DNA of 64,000 nt from Closterium sp. NIES-65 (Eukaryota > Streptophyta > Zygnematophyceae > Desmidiales > Closteriaceae): NCBI GenBank assembly GCA_948144175.1, contig CANXME010002160.1, forward strand, positions 186,001 to 250,000, written 5' to 3'. Below, in pieces: positions 12,818 through 23,581 of this stretch. Position 1 is the stretch's first letter. Each line of letters starts with the position of its first letter. Made by a program: the position numbers and the translations under genes. The notes below the pieces were generated by a model. The model was not told the origin of the DNA. It did not search any database and was given only the letters and a program-made list of their open reading frames with translations.

Positions 12818-12933
12818 GGAACCGGTTTTACGTACCCGAAATCGATGTTTGACTGCGTCGCTCCCGCGGTATTTTTCAGACTGGTTTTAGCCGTCGAAAG
12901 AACTTCGCGTGTAAACGGGCTCTGATTACCAAG

Positions 12934-13303
12934 TGTGAGGATCTAGGATCGAGCTCAGAAAAGAGAATATGTATTGAATGAGTCACCTGGGTACAACACG
13001 AGGCTATATATAGGCTCGACACAAGGCCCCGTAACCAGGTGTTACGTGAAGGTTCCGCGGGTCGCGAAGCGTCCCAAACAGATCCTTACCGAATTCGGTA
13101 GAAAGGCAATTCGGTGGCAACCGAAAAGCCAGAATTCGGTGCACGCAACCTAGATCGGTGCTATAACTATAATAAAATATAGGAAAGCACCTAGCCTAGG
13201 AAATCAAGCAACTCATGCATGCATATAATTATCCTATGCTAGAAATAGCATAATAAAGTAAAGGCAAGCAAGCATAGCTGGCATAAGCCGTCATACTCTC
13301 ACA
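12934..13303 (-). repeat. G2 5' LTR (370 bp)
   Basis: On the minus strand it starts TGTGAGAGTATGACG and ends GATCCTCACA, followed by the primer site. It is an inverted near-copy of 11088-11447; the two LTRs face each other around about 1.5 kb of gag. Confidence 0.82.
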
Positions 13304-13329
13304 ATATACCTAGATCACAGTACAGGCAG

Positions 13330-16300
13330 AGCCTTCAGCAAGTGAGGAAACGTAGGCACAAGGCCCAACAAAGTACAAAAGCATTGATGATCACCAGGCG
13401 GAAGTGCCTTGGTGAATATATCAGCTGTGTTGGCCTGAGTGGCTACGTGAGCAAGACGAAGCTGACCACGCTACTGCAACTCTCGAGCAAGGAATTAACG
13501 CAGAGCGATATGCTTCGTTCTGTGCTCCAGTCTGTGCTCCTGACACAAGGCAATGGCGGCCTTGTTGTCTACGTAGAGCACTAGAGGAGAACGAGGCCGC
13601 TCTCCCTAGTCGGTCAGCAGGTAGGTAAGCCAGCGCAACTCCTGTGCAGCCATGGCTGTGGCGTAGATCTCAGCCTCACAACTGGAGCTGAGGACTGAAG
13701 ACAAGCGTGTAGAACGCAAAGAAACTGAACCACAGCCAAGGCTAAAGGTGTAACCCTGTGACGTCCGCTGAGTAGCCTGGTCGTCAACCCTAGAAGCGTC
13801 TGAGTGCACAGTGAGGACAACGTCGCTCCGTCCTCCAAGCACAAGCTCCATGCCCGATGTACTGCACAAGTAGCGTAGTACCCTCTTAGCAGCATCCATG
13901 TGCACCTTTCGGTGCCGACCAGGAGCCACGTAGCGAGCCAAAAGGCCAAAAGGGTACACAAGGTCAGGACGAGTGCAGGTCATCAGGTACATGAGGCAGC
14001 CCACTAGCTCTGGGTAAGGACCACTCGGCTCTACGGACTCGTCCGAATGTGGAGGTGAGAGCGAGTGACCTGTAGCCAGAAGAGTGGCCTGTGCCGAGGA
14101 CCAGGTGAAGCCGAAGCGCTGAAGGACCTGCTGCACCATGTGTGACTGAGTCAGTGTGATGGTGTGGCGTGCTCTATCCCGGGTAATCTGCAAGCCAAGG
14201 TAGCTGTGCAGCTCACCCAGGTTTGTGCACGTTTGTCTCTTCTGCAGCTCCGACTTCACAAGGGCGAGAGCCTCAGTGTCAGCAGTGGCAAAGACCAGAT
14301 CGTTGACGTACATGAGGATGCAGAACGGCGGCAGCGAGGTGTCGGTGCGCAGAATCAGCGACGAGTCAGCAATCGAGGGAGCAAACCCAAGAGCCGCAAG
14401 TGTCGTCCTCAGTGTGTCATGCTAGTCACGGGGCGCCTCGCGGAGACCGTAGACTGGCCGCCTGAGGCTCCACTTGGTACCAGGAGGGAACGACCCAGTG
14501 AAGCCAGGTGGGCGGCGCAGCCAGATCTCCTCGTGCAGGATGCCCTGTAAAAAGGCTGTGCTCGTAGTCATGCTGAGCGACAACGTGCAGCAGCACCCGA
14601 AGAGTGGTCATCTTCGGGGTGGGGGAGAAGGTCTGGAAGAAGTGGACTCTCTTCCGCTGAGTGAAGCCTCAAGCAACGTAACGAGCCTTGAAGAACGGTG
14701 GAGAACGTTGCGGCCGCTTCACCCTGAAAATCTACATGCCATCAACGATGCTCTCCCCAGGAGGGGGAACCTTGTCGACGTAAGTGCCTGTGGACTTCCA
14801 GGAGGCCATCTCTGCATCCATGGTTGTGTGCCACTGAGAGGAGTAGGGACCCTCGATCGCATTAGCGTAAGAGCGCGGAGTCGGGATGTCTGGTGCATCC
14901 GGGTCTCCCTCAGGGGCAAGCAGCATGGACACGAGATGAGGTGCAGCGGCTGCAAGACACTCAAGGTCCTCCTGCCTGTCCTCAAGGACGTCCGTGACAA
15001 GAGCACACTCACCCCCGACGGACGGAGGACAGACAGACTCAGACTCAGCAACAAGACTAGCGGCGTAGTCTAGACGACAGGCAACAGGAAAGTCAACAAG
15101 CTCAGCGACTAAGGCAGACGCAGCAGCAGACTCAAACGACGGGTCAGTGACAACAGTGGCGAGCAGCCGCATGACAGTAGGGTGAGCAGCACGAGCGTGG
15201 TTAGACTCAGGCACAAGAGCGTCAGACAGAGAAGACGCAGGAGGGGACAGCAAGGGAACACGCTACAGAGCAGAGGAAGGACGCAGGGCCATGAGGTGTG
15301 TGCCGGGGACAGCCGGCGGACGCTCACAAGTGACACGACGACCAGTATGACTAGTGTGGACAGTGCTAACAGGCAAGACAGGACGAGACGCAGGCTCACG
15401 ATGCTCAGCAAGACCGCCTGTCAGCTTAGTGTAAGGAGAAGGAGCAGGCAGCGATGAGCCAGGCTGAAACGGAAGACCAGTAGAAGACGGGAGGCAAAGA
15501 ACCTGGCGAAGCACAGAGCCAGGCGGTGGCAGAGATGAAGGTGACGGCGGAGCGAAGAACAGTCGCGGCGGCGCAGCGCCATGAGCACCTATAGCTCCAG
15601 CACCTCCTGCAGCTCCAGAACCTCCAACGCCAGCACTCGCAGCCGCTCCAGAAACTCCAGCTCCAGCGCCACTTGCGTCAGCACCTCCAACAGCTCAAGA
15701 ACCTCCAGCGCCAGCACCCGCAGCACCTCCAGAATCTCCAGCTCCAGCGCCACCAGCAGTAGCACCCCCAGAACCGGCACCCCTAGCTCCAGGGCCTCCA
15801 ACCTCAGAGTCAACAGCAGCACCTCCAAGTCCAGCAGGACCTCCAGCCCCAGCAGCTCCAGTACCTCCAGTACGAGCACCTCTGGGACCAGCTGCCCCAG
15901 GAACTCCAGTAGAAACAACTCCAGTAGCAGAGTCACCAGCTCCAGCGCCTCCCGCAACAAGGCCCCTAGCTCCAGCAGTGCGACCCTCACGGCTAATGTA
16001 CCCCTTGCAGCTGTTGTGGGGAGAGAGGGAGACGACGATGAGAGTGCAGCGGCGAGGCACTAGCAGAGCAACTACAGAGACGGCCGCTCCAGGGAGACTG
16101 CTCATCAGACGCCGTAGCGCCCCCAGGGGCAGCACCCCCAGACTCCTCACGCCCAGGCTCAGCACCTCCAGGCTCCGCACCCGCAGGACCAGCACCCCCA
16201 GGCTCCGCACCCCCAGGCTCAGCACCTTCACAAGCAGCACCCCGAGCAGGACCACTCCCAACAGGACCTGAGTCACCAGTGACCTCAACCGGCGCAGTCA

Positions 16301-18390
16301 AGGGAGGAGGGTCTACCTGAGACACACCTGAAGGAGCAGGACCGGGAGCGAGGAGTGGGGCTACCTTGAGAGCACCTGGTGCAAGGAAGAGCGGCGGGGG
16401 GGGGGAGAGGGGCAGTGTAGTAGGGGAATAGACGGTAAAAGGAAAGCGACTCGTCGAACGTGTCGTCCTAAGAGGGGAAGACACGGCGCGAGGTGGGGTG
16501 GTAAAACTGCCAACCAAGCGCGTCAGGGACAAAACCAAAGAAGACACAGGGAACAGTGCGGGCGGAGAGCTTGTCCGCGGTTGTATTGCAGACAAAGGCA
16601 CGAGAACCCCAGAACCGGAACACCGACGCATCACCAACCTCCCCCGTCCACCGCAGTGTGGGCGAGGTCTCCGGCAAGGAGACACGGGGCCAAACGTTGA
16701 GCTGATGCGCGGCGTAGCGGACCGCAAACGGCCATAGAAAATGGGGGGCAGCCGCATGGACCATGGAGGTACGAGCGACCTCCATGACTAAGCCAATGCG
16801 GCGCTCAGCAACCCCATTCTGCTACGGAGAGGCCGGAAGCGTGAACGTCTGGCAAATGCCCTCCCCAGGACAAAAGCTCTGTAGGAGGTCGAGGGAAAAC
16901 TCTCCAACTCTGTCAGAGTGTAGACGCAGGACGGGAAACTCCGTCTTGAACCGCTCGCGGAGCTGGAGACGGGCAGCGCGGATCCAAGGAATCAAAACAT
17001 CAGGGACCTCACCCTTGATGCGCAAGGGGAAGACCGTGGTGTAACGCGAGTAATCGTCAACAACCAGCAGGAAGTACTGCTCGCGGTCCTGCCCACTGAC
17101 GCGGGCTAGGCCCCACACGTCAATGTGCAGGGTCTAGAGGGGAGCAGTCGTCGGGGGAAACGAGGAGGAGTGAGGAGCGGCGCGCTGCCGCCCCTCGACA
17201 CAGGGAAGATAGGGAGGAGCAGACGAGGGAGGGAGGGGAGGGAGAACCCTGGGAAGACCAGAGACAAGGACACGGCGATGCATGCTACGAAGGCGCTGCA
17301 CTGAGGGGTGACCATGTCGGTGGTGCCAATGGAGGGTCTGGTGCGACAAAGCGCGATACGAGGAGGGGGGCGCTAGCTGACCTGACGTAGACGCGGATGC
17401 AGCGACCTGAGGGGACAATGTAGCCAGTGTGTACAGACTCGAGCCGGGCGCACGGGTAAACGTGGCCAGGTGCTGGCCTGTCCTGGAGCACGTACAGTGG
17501 GTCACGCGCTGACCTCCAGGAGTGAACTGGTCAACCCACTGGTCCTGGAGGTCAGCACCACTCACCAAGTTCGTAGAGGACGAGGGGAGGTGAAGACCTG
17601 ACAGGGAGCCAAACTGGACCGCCGGACACGGCAAGACTGTGAAGGAGTGCGCAAGGACTGGACCCCTAGAGGGGTCTGCCAGGGAGACTGCAATCGGCCG
17701 ACTGAGCGGCGTGAGGGTGGTGCTGTCGCGAAAGAAGGAGCGGGAAGCACCTGAGTCAATTGTGAAGGTGTACAAGGCCTCACCAAACGTAGTACCAGAG
17801 AGAGCAGACTCACCAGTACCTGGAGCAGCAGCCTCACCAGCACCTAGAGCAGCAAGCTCTATACTTGGGTCAGGCGGTACGCACAGGTAACAGGCACCGT
17901 CAGCACTAGTTGGCAATGCATACATGGCAGTGAGAATAGCATCATAGTCAAGAGCAAAGATATCTACCCTCTGCCTAAGCAGCTCCAGCCAGGTGGGGAG
18001 CTCAGCCTCGTCGCCAAACTTGGTACGCCAAGCGTCGCTCAGACGAGCGAAGCAGCGGGACTGTGTGTGACCAAGCATCCCGCAAGCCTGACCAGCCCGA
18101 TCACCTGTGCGAATAACATACGGGCAGCGAACGGTACTCCGAGACCCTCTACTCTGAGCGTACCACTCGTGAAGGTGCTGGGATGTAAGTGTCTCGCGTT
18201 GACGCCATTGCAGCTGCAGCTGGCCACTGCAAGACGCTCCCAACTGACCAGCTCCAGGGCGACAGCTACGACGGCTACCGCCACAACCCCAACTAGCGTA
18301 CCACTCATGAAGCTGCTGGGGCGTGAGAGCCTCGCGTGGACGTCGCTGGAGATGCATCTGGCCACTGCCAGTAGTAGCATTAGCAGACAT
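13330..18390 (-). pseudogene. C2 gag-pol region (copia)
   Basis: The minus strand encodes, in order, two copies of the LTPQQLHEWYA-type module (18300-18180), a Cys/His finger (CPYVIRTGDRAGQAC, near 18090-18130), protease FTIDSGASRSFF (near 17760), GAG-pre-integrase WHHRHGHPSV (near 17310), integrase (near 17110-16770), a proline/serine/glycine-rich linker, RT (near 14750-14050) with VNDLVF at the usual catalytic position, and RNase H (CEAEIYATAMAAQELRWL, near 13660). The family order is copia. Many breaks; fossil copy. Confidence 0.82.
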
Positions 18391-19463
18391 AGCAGCAGTA
18401 GAAGCAGCAGCAGCAGCAGCAGCCTAGCAACAGTAACAGACGTAGCAGTAGTAGCAGCAGTAGCAGCGCGGGCAGGGCAGGTGCGGCAGAAAGGTGCGGC
18501 AGGTGCGGCAGGCAAGCAGGCAGGCAAACAAGCAGGCAGGCAAACAGGCAGGCAGGTGGCGCGGCAGCAAGTGAACAAGGTAGGTGCTCACTAGTGGCGG
18601 GAAGGGCAGGCGCTCGCCGGGCGAGCAGGGCCGGCGCTCAGCGGGCGGCAGCCGGGTAGGCGCACGACGGCGGCGACGACGGGGCTGCGACAGATGCGGC
18701 AGAGCCGGGCCGCGTCGGCGGTAGAGCAGGTCCGCGACAGCTGCTGCAGGGCGGGGCCGTGACCGCTGCAGGGCGGGGCCACGAGGACTGCTGCAGGGCG
18801 GGGCCGCGAGGACTACTGCATGGTGGGGCCGCGGCAGTAGCAAGAGGCTCCGCGGCAGCTTCTGCAGGGCGGGGCTACGACCGTGGCAGGGCGCTCCGCG
18901 GCAGCTGCTGCAGGAGCGACGGCGGCAGTCCGGCAGGGGCGGCGTCCAGGGGGGGGCGTCGCGACAAGCCAGGGCGACGTCCAAGGGGGGGGGGGGGTTG
19001 AGCGCCGCGACGAACAGGGGCAGCCGCGGCGCGCGGGGCTGCAGCGGGCTACGCGAGCCGGAGGCGCGGCGCGCGAAGCCGCAGCTGGCCGCGCAAGGAC
19101 GGCAGACGCGGCGCGCGGGGCTGTGGCGCGATGCACGGGCAACGGACGTGACGCGCGGGGCTGCAACAAGCAGCGCGGGCTGCGGACGCAGCGCGCGGAG
19201 CATCAGCGAGCCGCACGCGGGTTGCTGAGGCGCGACTCTGGCAGCTTGAGCGACGCGCAGGGCAAAAACCGGTCCGCGCGTAGGAATTAGGTCTGCACGC
19301 TCTAAGCAGCAGCAGACTACGCAGTCAGTAGACAGCAGGCAGACGGCGTGCGCAGCGCAGCACGTCACATGCACAGTCACAGTCACAGTCGTGGGGTAGC
19401 AGGAGGTGGGCCCGGAAAAAAAAAAAAAAAAGATGGTCCTACGGACGTACTGCTCTGAAACCA
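18391..19463 (-). other. C2 5' leader with GC-rich repeats and CAG run
   Basis: Leader between primer site and gag. It has a CAG/AGC triplet run at about 18395-18422, CAGGCAGGCAAGC-type repeats at about 18500-18560, and GC-rich imperfect repeats (GCAGGGCGGGGCC units) from 18740 to 19200. Near the primer site is the conserved GGTGGGCCC block, a long A-run and an inverted repeat GTCC/GGAC (19436-19446). The long open frames across it are composition artefacts. Confidence 0.65.
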
Positions 19464-19552
19464 TGTTAGAATCTAGAGACAGGAATGAATGAACTATGAA
19501 AAAGTTGGGTACAAATGTGAACCCTAATGGGGTTGTACCCCATATTGGCTAC

Positions 19553-19899
19553 TGTCAGAATCCCAACCACTAGACCATTGGGATAAAAGGGCTTGTTTGT
19601 GTAGCGGGTAAGTGTGCCCATAACCCCCCAGGCCAACGTGCCTATAACCCTTCCCTAGGATCAATCGGGGATCACCAGTGGACCTCTGACATCCCCCCGC
19701 ACTGGGATGCCCGAAGTGCACACACCGGGATTCGAACCTGAGACCTTTGCTCTGATACCATGTCAGAATCCCAACCACTAGACCATTGGGATAAAAGGGC
19801 TTGTTTGTGTAGCGGGTAAGTGCGCCCATAACCCCCCAGGCCAACGTGCCTGTAACCATTCCCTAGGATCAATCGGAAATCACCAGTGGACCTCTGACA
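19553..19899 (-). mobile_element. T1: miniature LTR retrotransposon (TRIM-like), 347 bp
   Basis: Two 139-bp LTRs (19553-19691 and 19761-19899, five differences) starting TGTCAGA and ending TGACA surround only 69 bp. On the minus strand the interior begins exactly with a primer site TGGTATCAGAGC and ends in a polypurine tract GCGGGGGGA, leaving no room for any protein. The target duplication is GCTAC. This is the layout of a TRIM, a non-autonomous LTR element mobilised in trans. It looks whole. The interior contains a tRNA-like B box (see 19728-19785). Confidence 0.88.
19728..19785 (-). promoter_or_regulatory. Putative Pol III A and B boxes across T1 LTR and primer site
   Basis: On the minus strand TGGTCTAGTGG (19775-19785, inside the 5' LTR) fits the A-box consensus TRGYNNARNGG at every position, and GGTTCGAATCC (19728-19738, in the interior) fits the B-box consensus GGTTCGANTCC at every position. 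Box starts are 47 nt apart, as in tRNA genes. The primer site lies between them. There is no proper acceptor stem or anticodon arm, so this is a tRNA-like promoter, not a tRNA gene. Function is inferred. Confidence 0.55.
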
Positions 19900-19943
19900 G
19901 CTACCCCACTACAGCCTACACATATATGACATGCATATAATTT

Positions 19944-20315
19944 GAAAATTATAGCATTTTGACAAATAACTGACTCGCTATTGAGCAGTTACCCGAGTCG
20001 TCACTGTAATCATATAAATGCCCAGTATTTCTATGATATTATTCAACTCGTCTTGTTCTCTCACACACCAATGCAAGGTGGTTCAATCAGTCTTTCATTA
20101 AGACGCTTCCGCTAATAGATTATATGAGCCTTAGTCATTCAAAACTATCCTAACAGCTTTTCTCAGCCCAACACTTGCAACTGAATAAATTGGGATAAAA
20201 TGATTGATGATGCAATAATACAGCATAGCATTTATCTAAATAGCTAACCCACAAGGATTGTCACCTCCATATCAATAATTGTACCACCAATAATGCCAAC
20301 TCCAACAAAGCAGTA
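19944..20315. repeat. Dispersed repeat, copy A (about 370 bp)
   Basis: An AT-rich stretch, beginning in the tail of the C2 LTR (GAAAATTATAGCATTTTGACA) and continuing as non-coding sequence, that recurs at 54491-54860 with high similarity (about nine in ten bases by eye). Shared text includes CTCGCTATTGAGCAGTTACC and CCACCAATAATGCCAACTCC. No gene is visible. Copy B lies beside the host gene, so A may be a duplicate of host flanking DNA. Confidence 0.75.
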
Positions 20316-20476
20316 GCATCGTCAGCAGGAGCAACGGCAGTGCCAGACACGTAATCGAACAGTGAAACGCCGTCTTTGAAATCGATCAGAAGGAAAAGTT
20401 GGAGATCGTCAAGCCACACAGCGAACTCCATCGGGCGACCGTCAGGCTCAAACGCGAGAACATTAAGCGTCGCCAT
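20311..20476 (-). pseudogene. C4 gag N-terminal fragment
   Basis: ATG at 20476-20474 on the minus strand opens MATLNVLAFEPDGRPMEFAV, clearly related to MATPSVLAFDAEGRAIDFEV of C1, C3 and C8 but diverged (FLLIDFKDGVSLFDYVSGT against FLQCDRADGLSLFDLTSG). Only about 55 codons remain before the sequence turns into repeat A. It shows that C4 is a different subfamily of the same copia lineage. Confidence 0.75.
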
Positions 20477-20673
20477 AATCGCAGTGCAGGTAAAGCCAGT
20501 AGGCAAAGGCAGTAGGCAGCAGGCAGCAGGCAAAGGCAAAGGCAGCATGCAGCAGGTGTCAGTAGAGCTACACTGTGAGATCCCCGATCGATCCTAGGGG
20601 GGGTTACAGGCGCGTTTGCCTGGGGGGTTATGGGCGCACTGACCCGCTACTGAAACAAGCCCTTTTATCCCAA

Positions 20674-20728
20674 TGGTCTAGTGGTTGGGATTCCGACATG
20701 GTATCAGAGCGGTCTCGGGTTCGAATCC
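20674..20728 (+). promoter_or_regulatory. Putative Pol III A and B boxes in T2
   Basis: TGGTCTAGTGG (20674-20684) and GGTTCGAATCC (20718-20728) match the tRNA A and B box consensus sequences fully, with starts 44 nt apart. The B box sits in a TCGGG-TTCGAAT-CCCGG arm that can form a five-pair T-stem with a seven-base loop, as in tRNA. A CCCAA/TTGGG inverted repeat brackets the A box. As in T1 the primer site (from 20699) lies between the boxes. Promoter activity is inferred. Confidence 0.55.
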
Positions 20729-20852
20729 CGGTGTATGCACATGCTTTTGTGTAGGCTATAGTGGGGTATCCCATAGGGGGTACAACCCAATTAGGGTTAG
20801 TACTTGTACCCACTTCATTCATAGTTCATTCATTCGCGTTCACTTCTTCACA

Positions 20853-21859
20853 TGGAATCAGAGCAGGTCCCCTCCTAGGGACTGTTCCTAGGGCCCACCG
20901 AAGCGCGCCCCGAGGCGCGCGTTCCTTTTTTTTTTTTAGCGACCCTCCGTGTCGCCCCTAGCGGCCCGTTACGCCGCCCTTACCTACGCGGCCCCGCCGC
21001 CCTTACCTACGCGGCCCCGCCGCCCTTACCTACGTGGCCCCGCCGCCCTTACGTCGCGGCCCCGCCGCCCTCACGTCGCGGCCCCGCCGCCTCACCTACG
21101 CGGCCCCCCTCCCCGCCCTTACGTCGCAGCCCCGCCGCCCTTACATCGCGGCCCCGCCGCCCTCACGTCGAGGCCCCGCCGCCTCACCTACGCGCCCCCC
21201 CCCCCCCCCCCCCGCCCTTACCTACGCGGCCCCGCCGCCCTTACCTACGCGGCCCCGCCGCCCTTACGTCGCGGCCCCGCCGCCCTCACGTTGCGGCCCC
21301 ACCGCCCTCACCTACGCGGCGCCGCCGCCCTCACCTCCGCGGCCTCGCCGCCCTCACCTACGCGGCCCCGCCGCCCTCACCTTCGCGGCCTCGCCGCCCT
21401 CACCTTCGCGGCCCCGCCGCCCTCACCTACGCGGCCCCGCCGCCCTCACCTTCGCGGCCTCGCCGCCCGTGCCTACGCGGCCCCGCCGCCTTCTCCTACG
21501 CGGCCCCGCTGCCCTCACGTCGCGGCCCCGCCGCCCACACCTTCGCGGCCCCGCCGGTCTCCCCTCCTGCCGAGCCGCCCGAGCAGCCGCCCGCCACGCC
21601 GCCCGGTACCAGAGCAGCCGAGCCGCCCAGCAGCAGCCGCCGAGCCGCCGGGCCGCCGAGCCGCAGTCCAGCCGAGCCGCCCAGCAGCAGCCGCCGAGCC
21701 GCCGGGCCGCCGGGCCGCAGTACCGCCGAGCCGCCCAGCAGCAGCCGCCGAGCCGCCGGGCCGCCGAGCCGCAGTACCGCCGAGCCGCCCCGCAGCCGAG
21801 CTGCACTACTGCCGAGCCGCCCGACCTGCCCTATCTGCTTGCACTGCTAGTCTGTCGTC
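20853..21859 (+). other. C3 5' leader with hairpins and GC-rich tandem array
   Basis: After the primer site comes GTCCC/GGGAC (20867-20882), the block GGGCCCACC, an inverted repeat GCGCGCC-CCGA-GGCGCGC (about 20905-20922), a T-run and then an array of a roughly 24-bp unit (CCCCGCCGCCCTTACCTACGCGG, with variants) from about 20960 to 21550. A second GC-rich run (GAGCCGCCGGGCCGC units) reaches 21790. A long proline-rich open frame across this is an artefact of composition. Confidence 0.7.
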
Positions 21860-22576
21860 ATGGCTACCCCTAGTGTCCTCGCTTTTGACGCTGAGGGTCG
21901 AGCCATTGACTTTGAGGTCTGGGTCCACGACCTGCAGCTGTTTTTACAGTGTGATAGGGCGGACGGTCTTTCTCTCTTTGACCTCACCTCTGGCGCCTCC
22001 CCTGCTCCTGCTGCTGATGCTGACCCCACTGTTCGCTCTCGGTGGGCCACCCGCGATGCTGCTGCACGTCTTGCTGTGCGTCGCCACCTGCCTACCACTG
22101 AGCGCGCGCACTTTAGTCAGTACAAGAGTGCTCAGACCTTGTACGACGCTGTAGTTGCGCGCTACTCTTCCCCTGCCACTGCTGCACTGAGCCGCCTCAT
22201 GCTACCGTACCTCTTTCCTGACCTTGCTGCCTTTCCTTCAGTCGCTGACCTCATCACGCACCTCCGCACTTCTGACACTCGCTACCGCGCCGCACTTCCT
22301 GCTGAGTTCTGCGCCAGGAACCCCCCCCCCCCCATGTACATCGCTCTCTATTACATAGTCACTCGCCTCCCTGACTCCCTTCGCGTAGTGAGGGACCACT
22401 TCCTCTCAGTCTGTCCCACCACCCTCACTGTCGACCTCCTCGAGAAGGCCCTCCTAGCAGCGGAGAAGAGCATAGTCGATGTAGGAGCCTCTCGTGGTGA
22501 CCCGCGCACCCCCATCTTTGAGGGGTGTTCTCCTTCCCCCCTGCTGCCCTCTGTTGCCTCTGCTGCTGCTGCCGAC
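21860..22576 (+). pseudogene. C3 gag, N-terminal part
   Basis: ATG at 21860 opens MATPSVLAFDAEGRAIDFEV and continues as the copia gag domain with DLQLFLQCDRADGLSLFDL, a helical middle part (RLAVRRHLP, SQYKSAQTLYDAVVARYSSP) and LPDSLRVVRDHFLSVCPTTL. It stops at the insertion of C6, whose target CCGAC occupies 22572-22576. The rest of gag resumes at 35471. Confidence 0.85.
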
Positions 22577-23345
22577 TGTTGGATGCACGTCATTCTAAGT
22601 GCATGTCATCCTAACGTCCTGCCGAGTGCTCGTGCTATTTGTGCTTGCATGATTTGCATGAGCATATGTCATTATGCATGGCTGTTGGATATTGTCATCT
22701 CTGTGTTTTTCTCCAAGTCTAAATGCTTGATCATGCAGGAGAAATCCAGAGCTTTCCAACGACACCAAGATCGCCTTATTCCGACCAAGATCGCCCAAAT
22801 TACAAGATTTCCAAGATTGGATTTCTTATTACCTTTTTGGGGTTATATCTAATTTGGGTGATTACTTGGGACATGACTATAAAGGGATCTTTGGTTGGGT
22901 GGTTAGGAAGCCAACTTTGACTTTTGGATTGGGGTGGCTAGAAGTTTCTAGCATGGGTTGCAAATGTTGCAACACCTAGGCAAAATCCAACTAGATTGGA
23001 TTTTGCATGTGACACCTCAAGGACCTCATGATGAGGGTTGCATCCTTGCTGCTAGGAAGGTTCCTACCATCCTTCCCTAGCTCTTGGAGAACCCCTTCCC
23101 TCTCATGGTTCTCTTGGAGGTTCCCAACTCCAACTTCCTATGCCTACATTCTTGTACTTCCTCCACCATTCTAGTCATGCGGCTGCTGGACGTTTTTACT
23201 TGGTTCTCACTCTATAGACCAACTTAACGACTGATTCAACCTGGAGATGGTAGCTAAGCCTAAGGCGCAACTTCCTACCGAGCGGATTTGCGTTTAGTTG
23301 AGTAATGAGTTCGTCGTAAGCTCTCAAAGTGACGGATCCTGAACA
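22577..23345 (+). repeat. C6 5' LTR (769 bp)
   Basis: TGTTGGATGCACGTCATTC to CCTGAACA, followed by AG and the primer site. It contains TGCATGATTTGCATGAGC-like and GACATGACTATAAAGGG stretches; the latter, near 22871-22888, is a plausible TATA region. No coding feature inside. Confidence 0.9.
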
Positions 23346-23581
23346 AGTGGTATCAGAGCGGGTAGTCGACTTCGAGACGACGAACCGTCGTGAATTCTCA
23401 ATCAATGATGTCGAGTGAGACCATTTTCTAGTATCTCTGCTTGCGAACTTTCGATTGGTGGTCAAACCGCGTTCCAATTCGAAGTGTTTTGTCCGCGACG
23501 GCGTTTTTCGTAGAATCGAAATTTCTGGCAGAATTCTCTCCAAACGATTTCTCAAGTTTCCACCGTTCATAAGGCCTCAAT

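Larger units (their letters stand above)
11448..13303 (-). mobile_element. G2: minus-strand Ty3/gypsy remnant (5' LTR and gag)
   Basis: On the minus strand this reads LTR (12934-13303), a primer site TTGGTAATCAGAGCCC (12917-12932), then gag to about 11456. Pol is missing: gag runs straight into the inverted LTR of G1. LTR and gag belong to the same family as G1 and are related to G4. It is a truncated, broken copy, or the product of a rearrangement between two related elements. Confidence 0.8.
13304..19964 (-). mobile_element. C2: Ty1/copia element, short-gag type, 3' end lost
   Basis: Minus-strand copia lacking a visible 3' LTR: its pol end abuts the G2 LTR at 13303. The 5' LTR (19464-19964, about 149 bp of its own sequence) is interrupted by miniature element T1. 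The primer site TGGTTTCAGAGCAG lies at 19450-19463. Gag is of the short type seen in C5, without the MATPSVLAF domain. The coding part is broken in several places. Confidence 0.82.
19464..19964 (-). repeat. C2 5' LTR, split by T1
   Basis: Starts TGTTAGAATCTAG next to the primer site and ends TTTTGACA at 19964. It shares the TGTACCCCATAT...CTACCCCACTACAGCCTACAC core with other copia LTRs here. T1 sits in it with GCTAC duplicated (19548-19552 and 19900-19904). Confidence 0.8.

Noticed and set aside
18424-19464. A 346-codon minus-strand open frame before C2 gag
   Set aside because: Lies in the repeat-rich leader, is made of Arg/Pro/Ala repeats and ends at the primer site. A composition artefact.
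19728-19785. A tRNA gene on the minus strand (and 20674-20728 on the plus strand)
   Set aside because: A and B boxes are perfect, but there is no acceptor stem pairing and no anticodon arm, and the primer-binding site occupies the middle. Better explained as a tRNA-like promoter in a miniature LTR element.
20949-22154. A 401-codon proline/arginine-rich open frame
   Set aside because: It runs through the GC-rich tandem leader of C3 and then out of frame over the real gag start at 21860. Low complexity and no domain.
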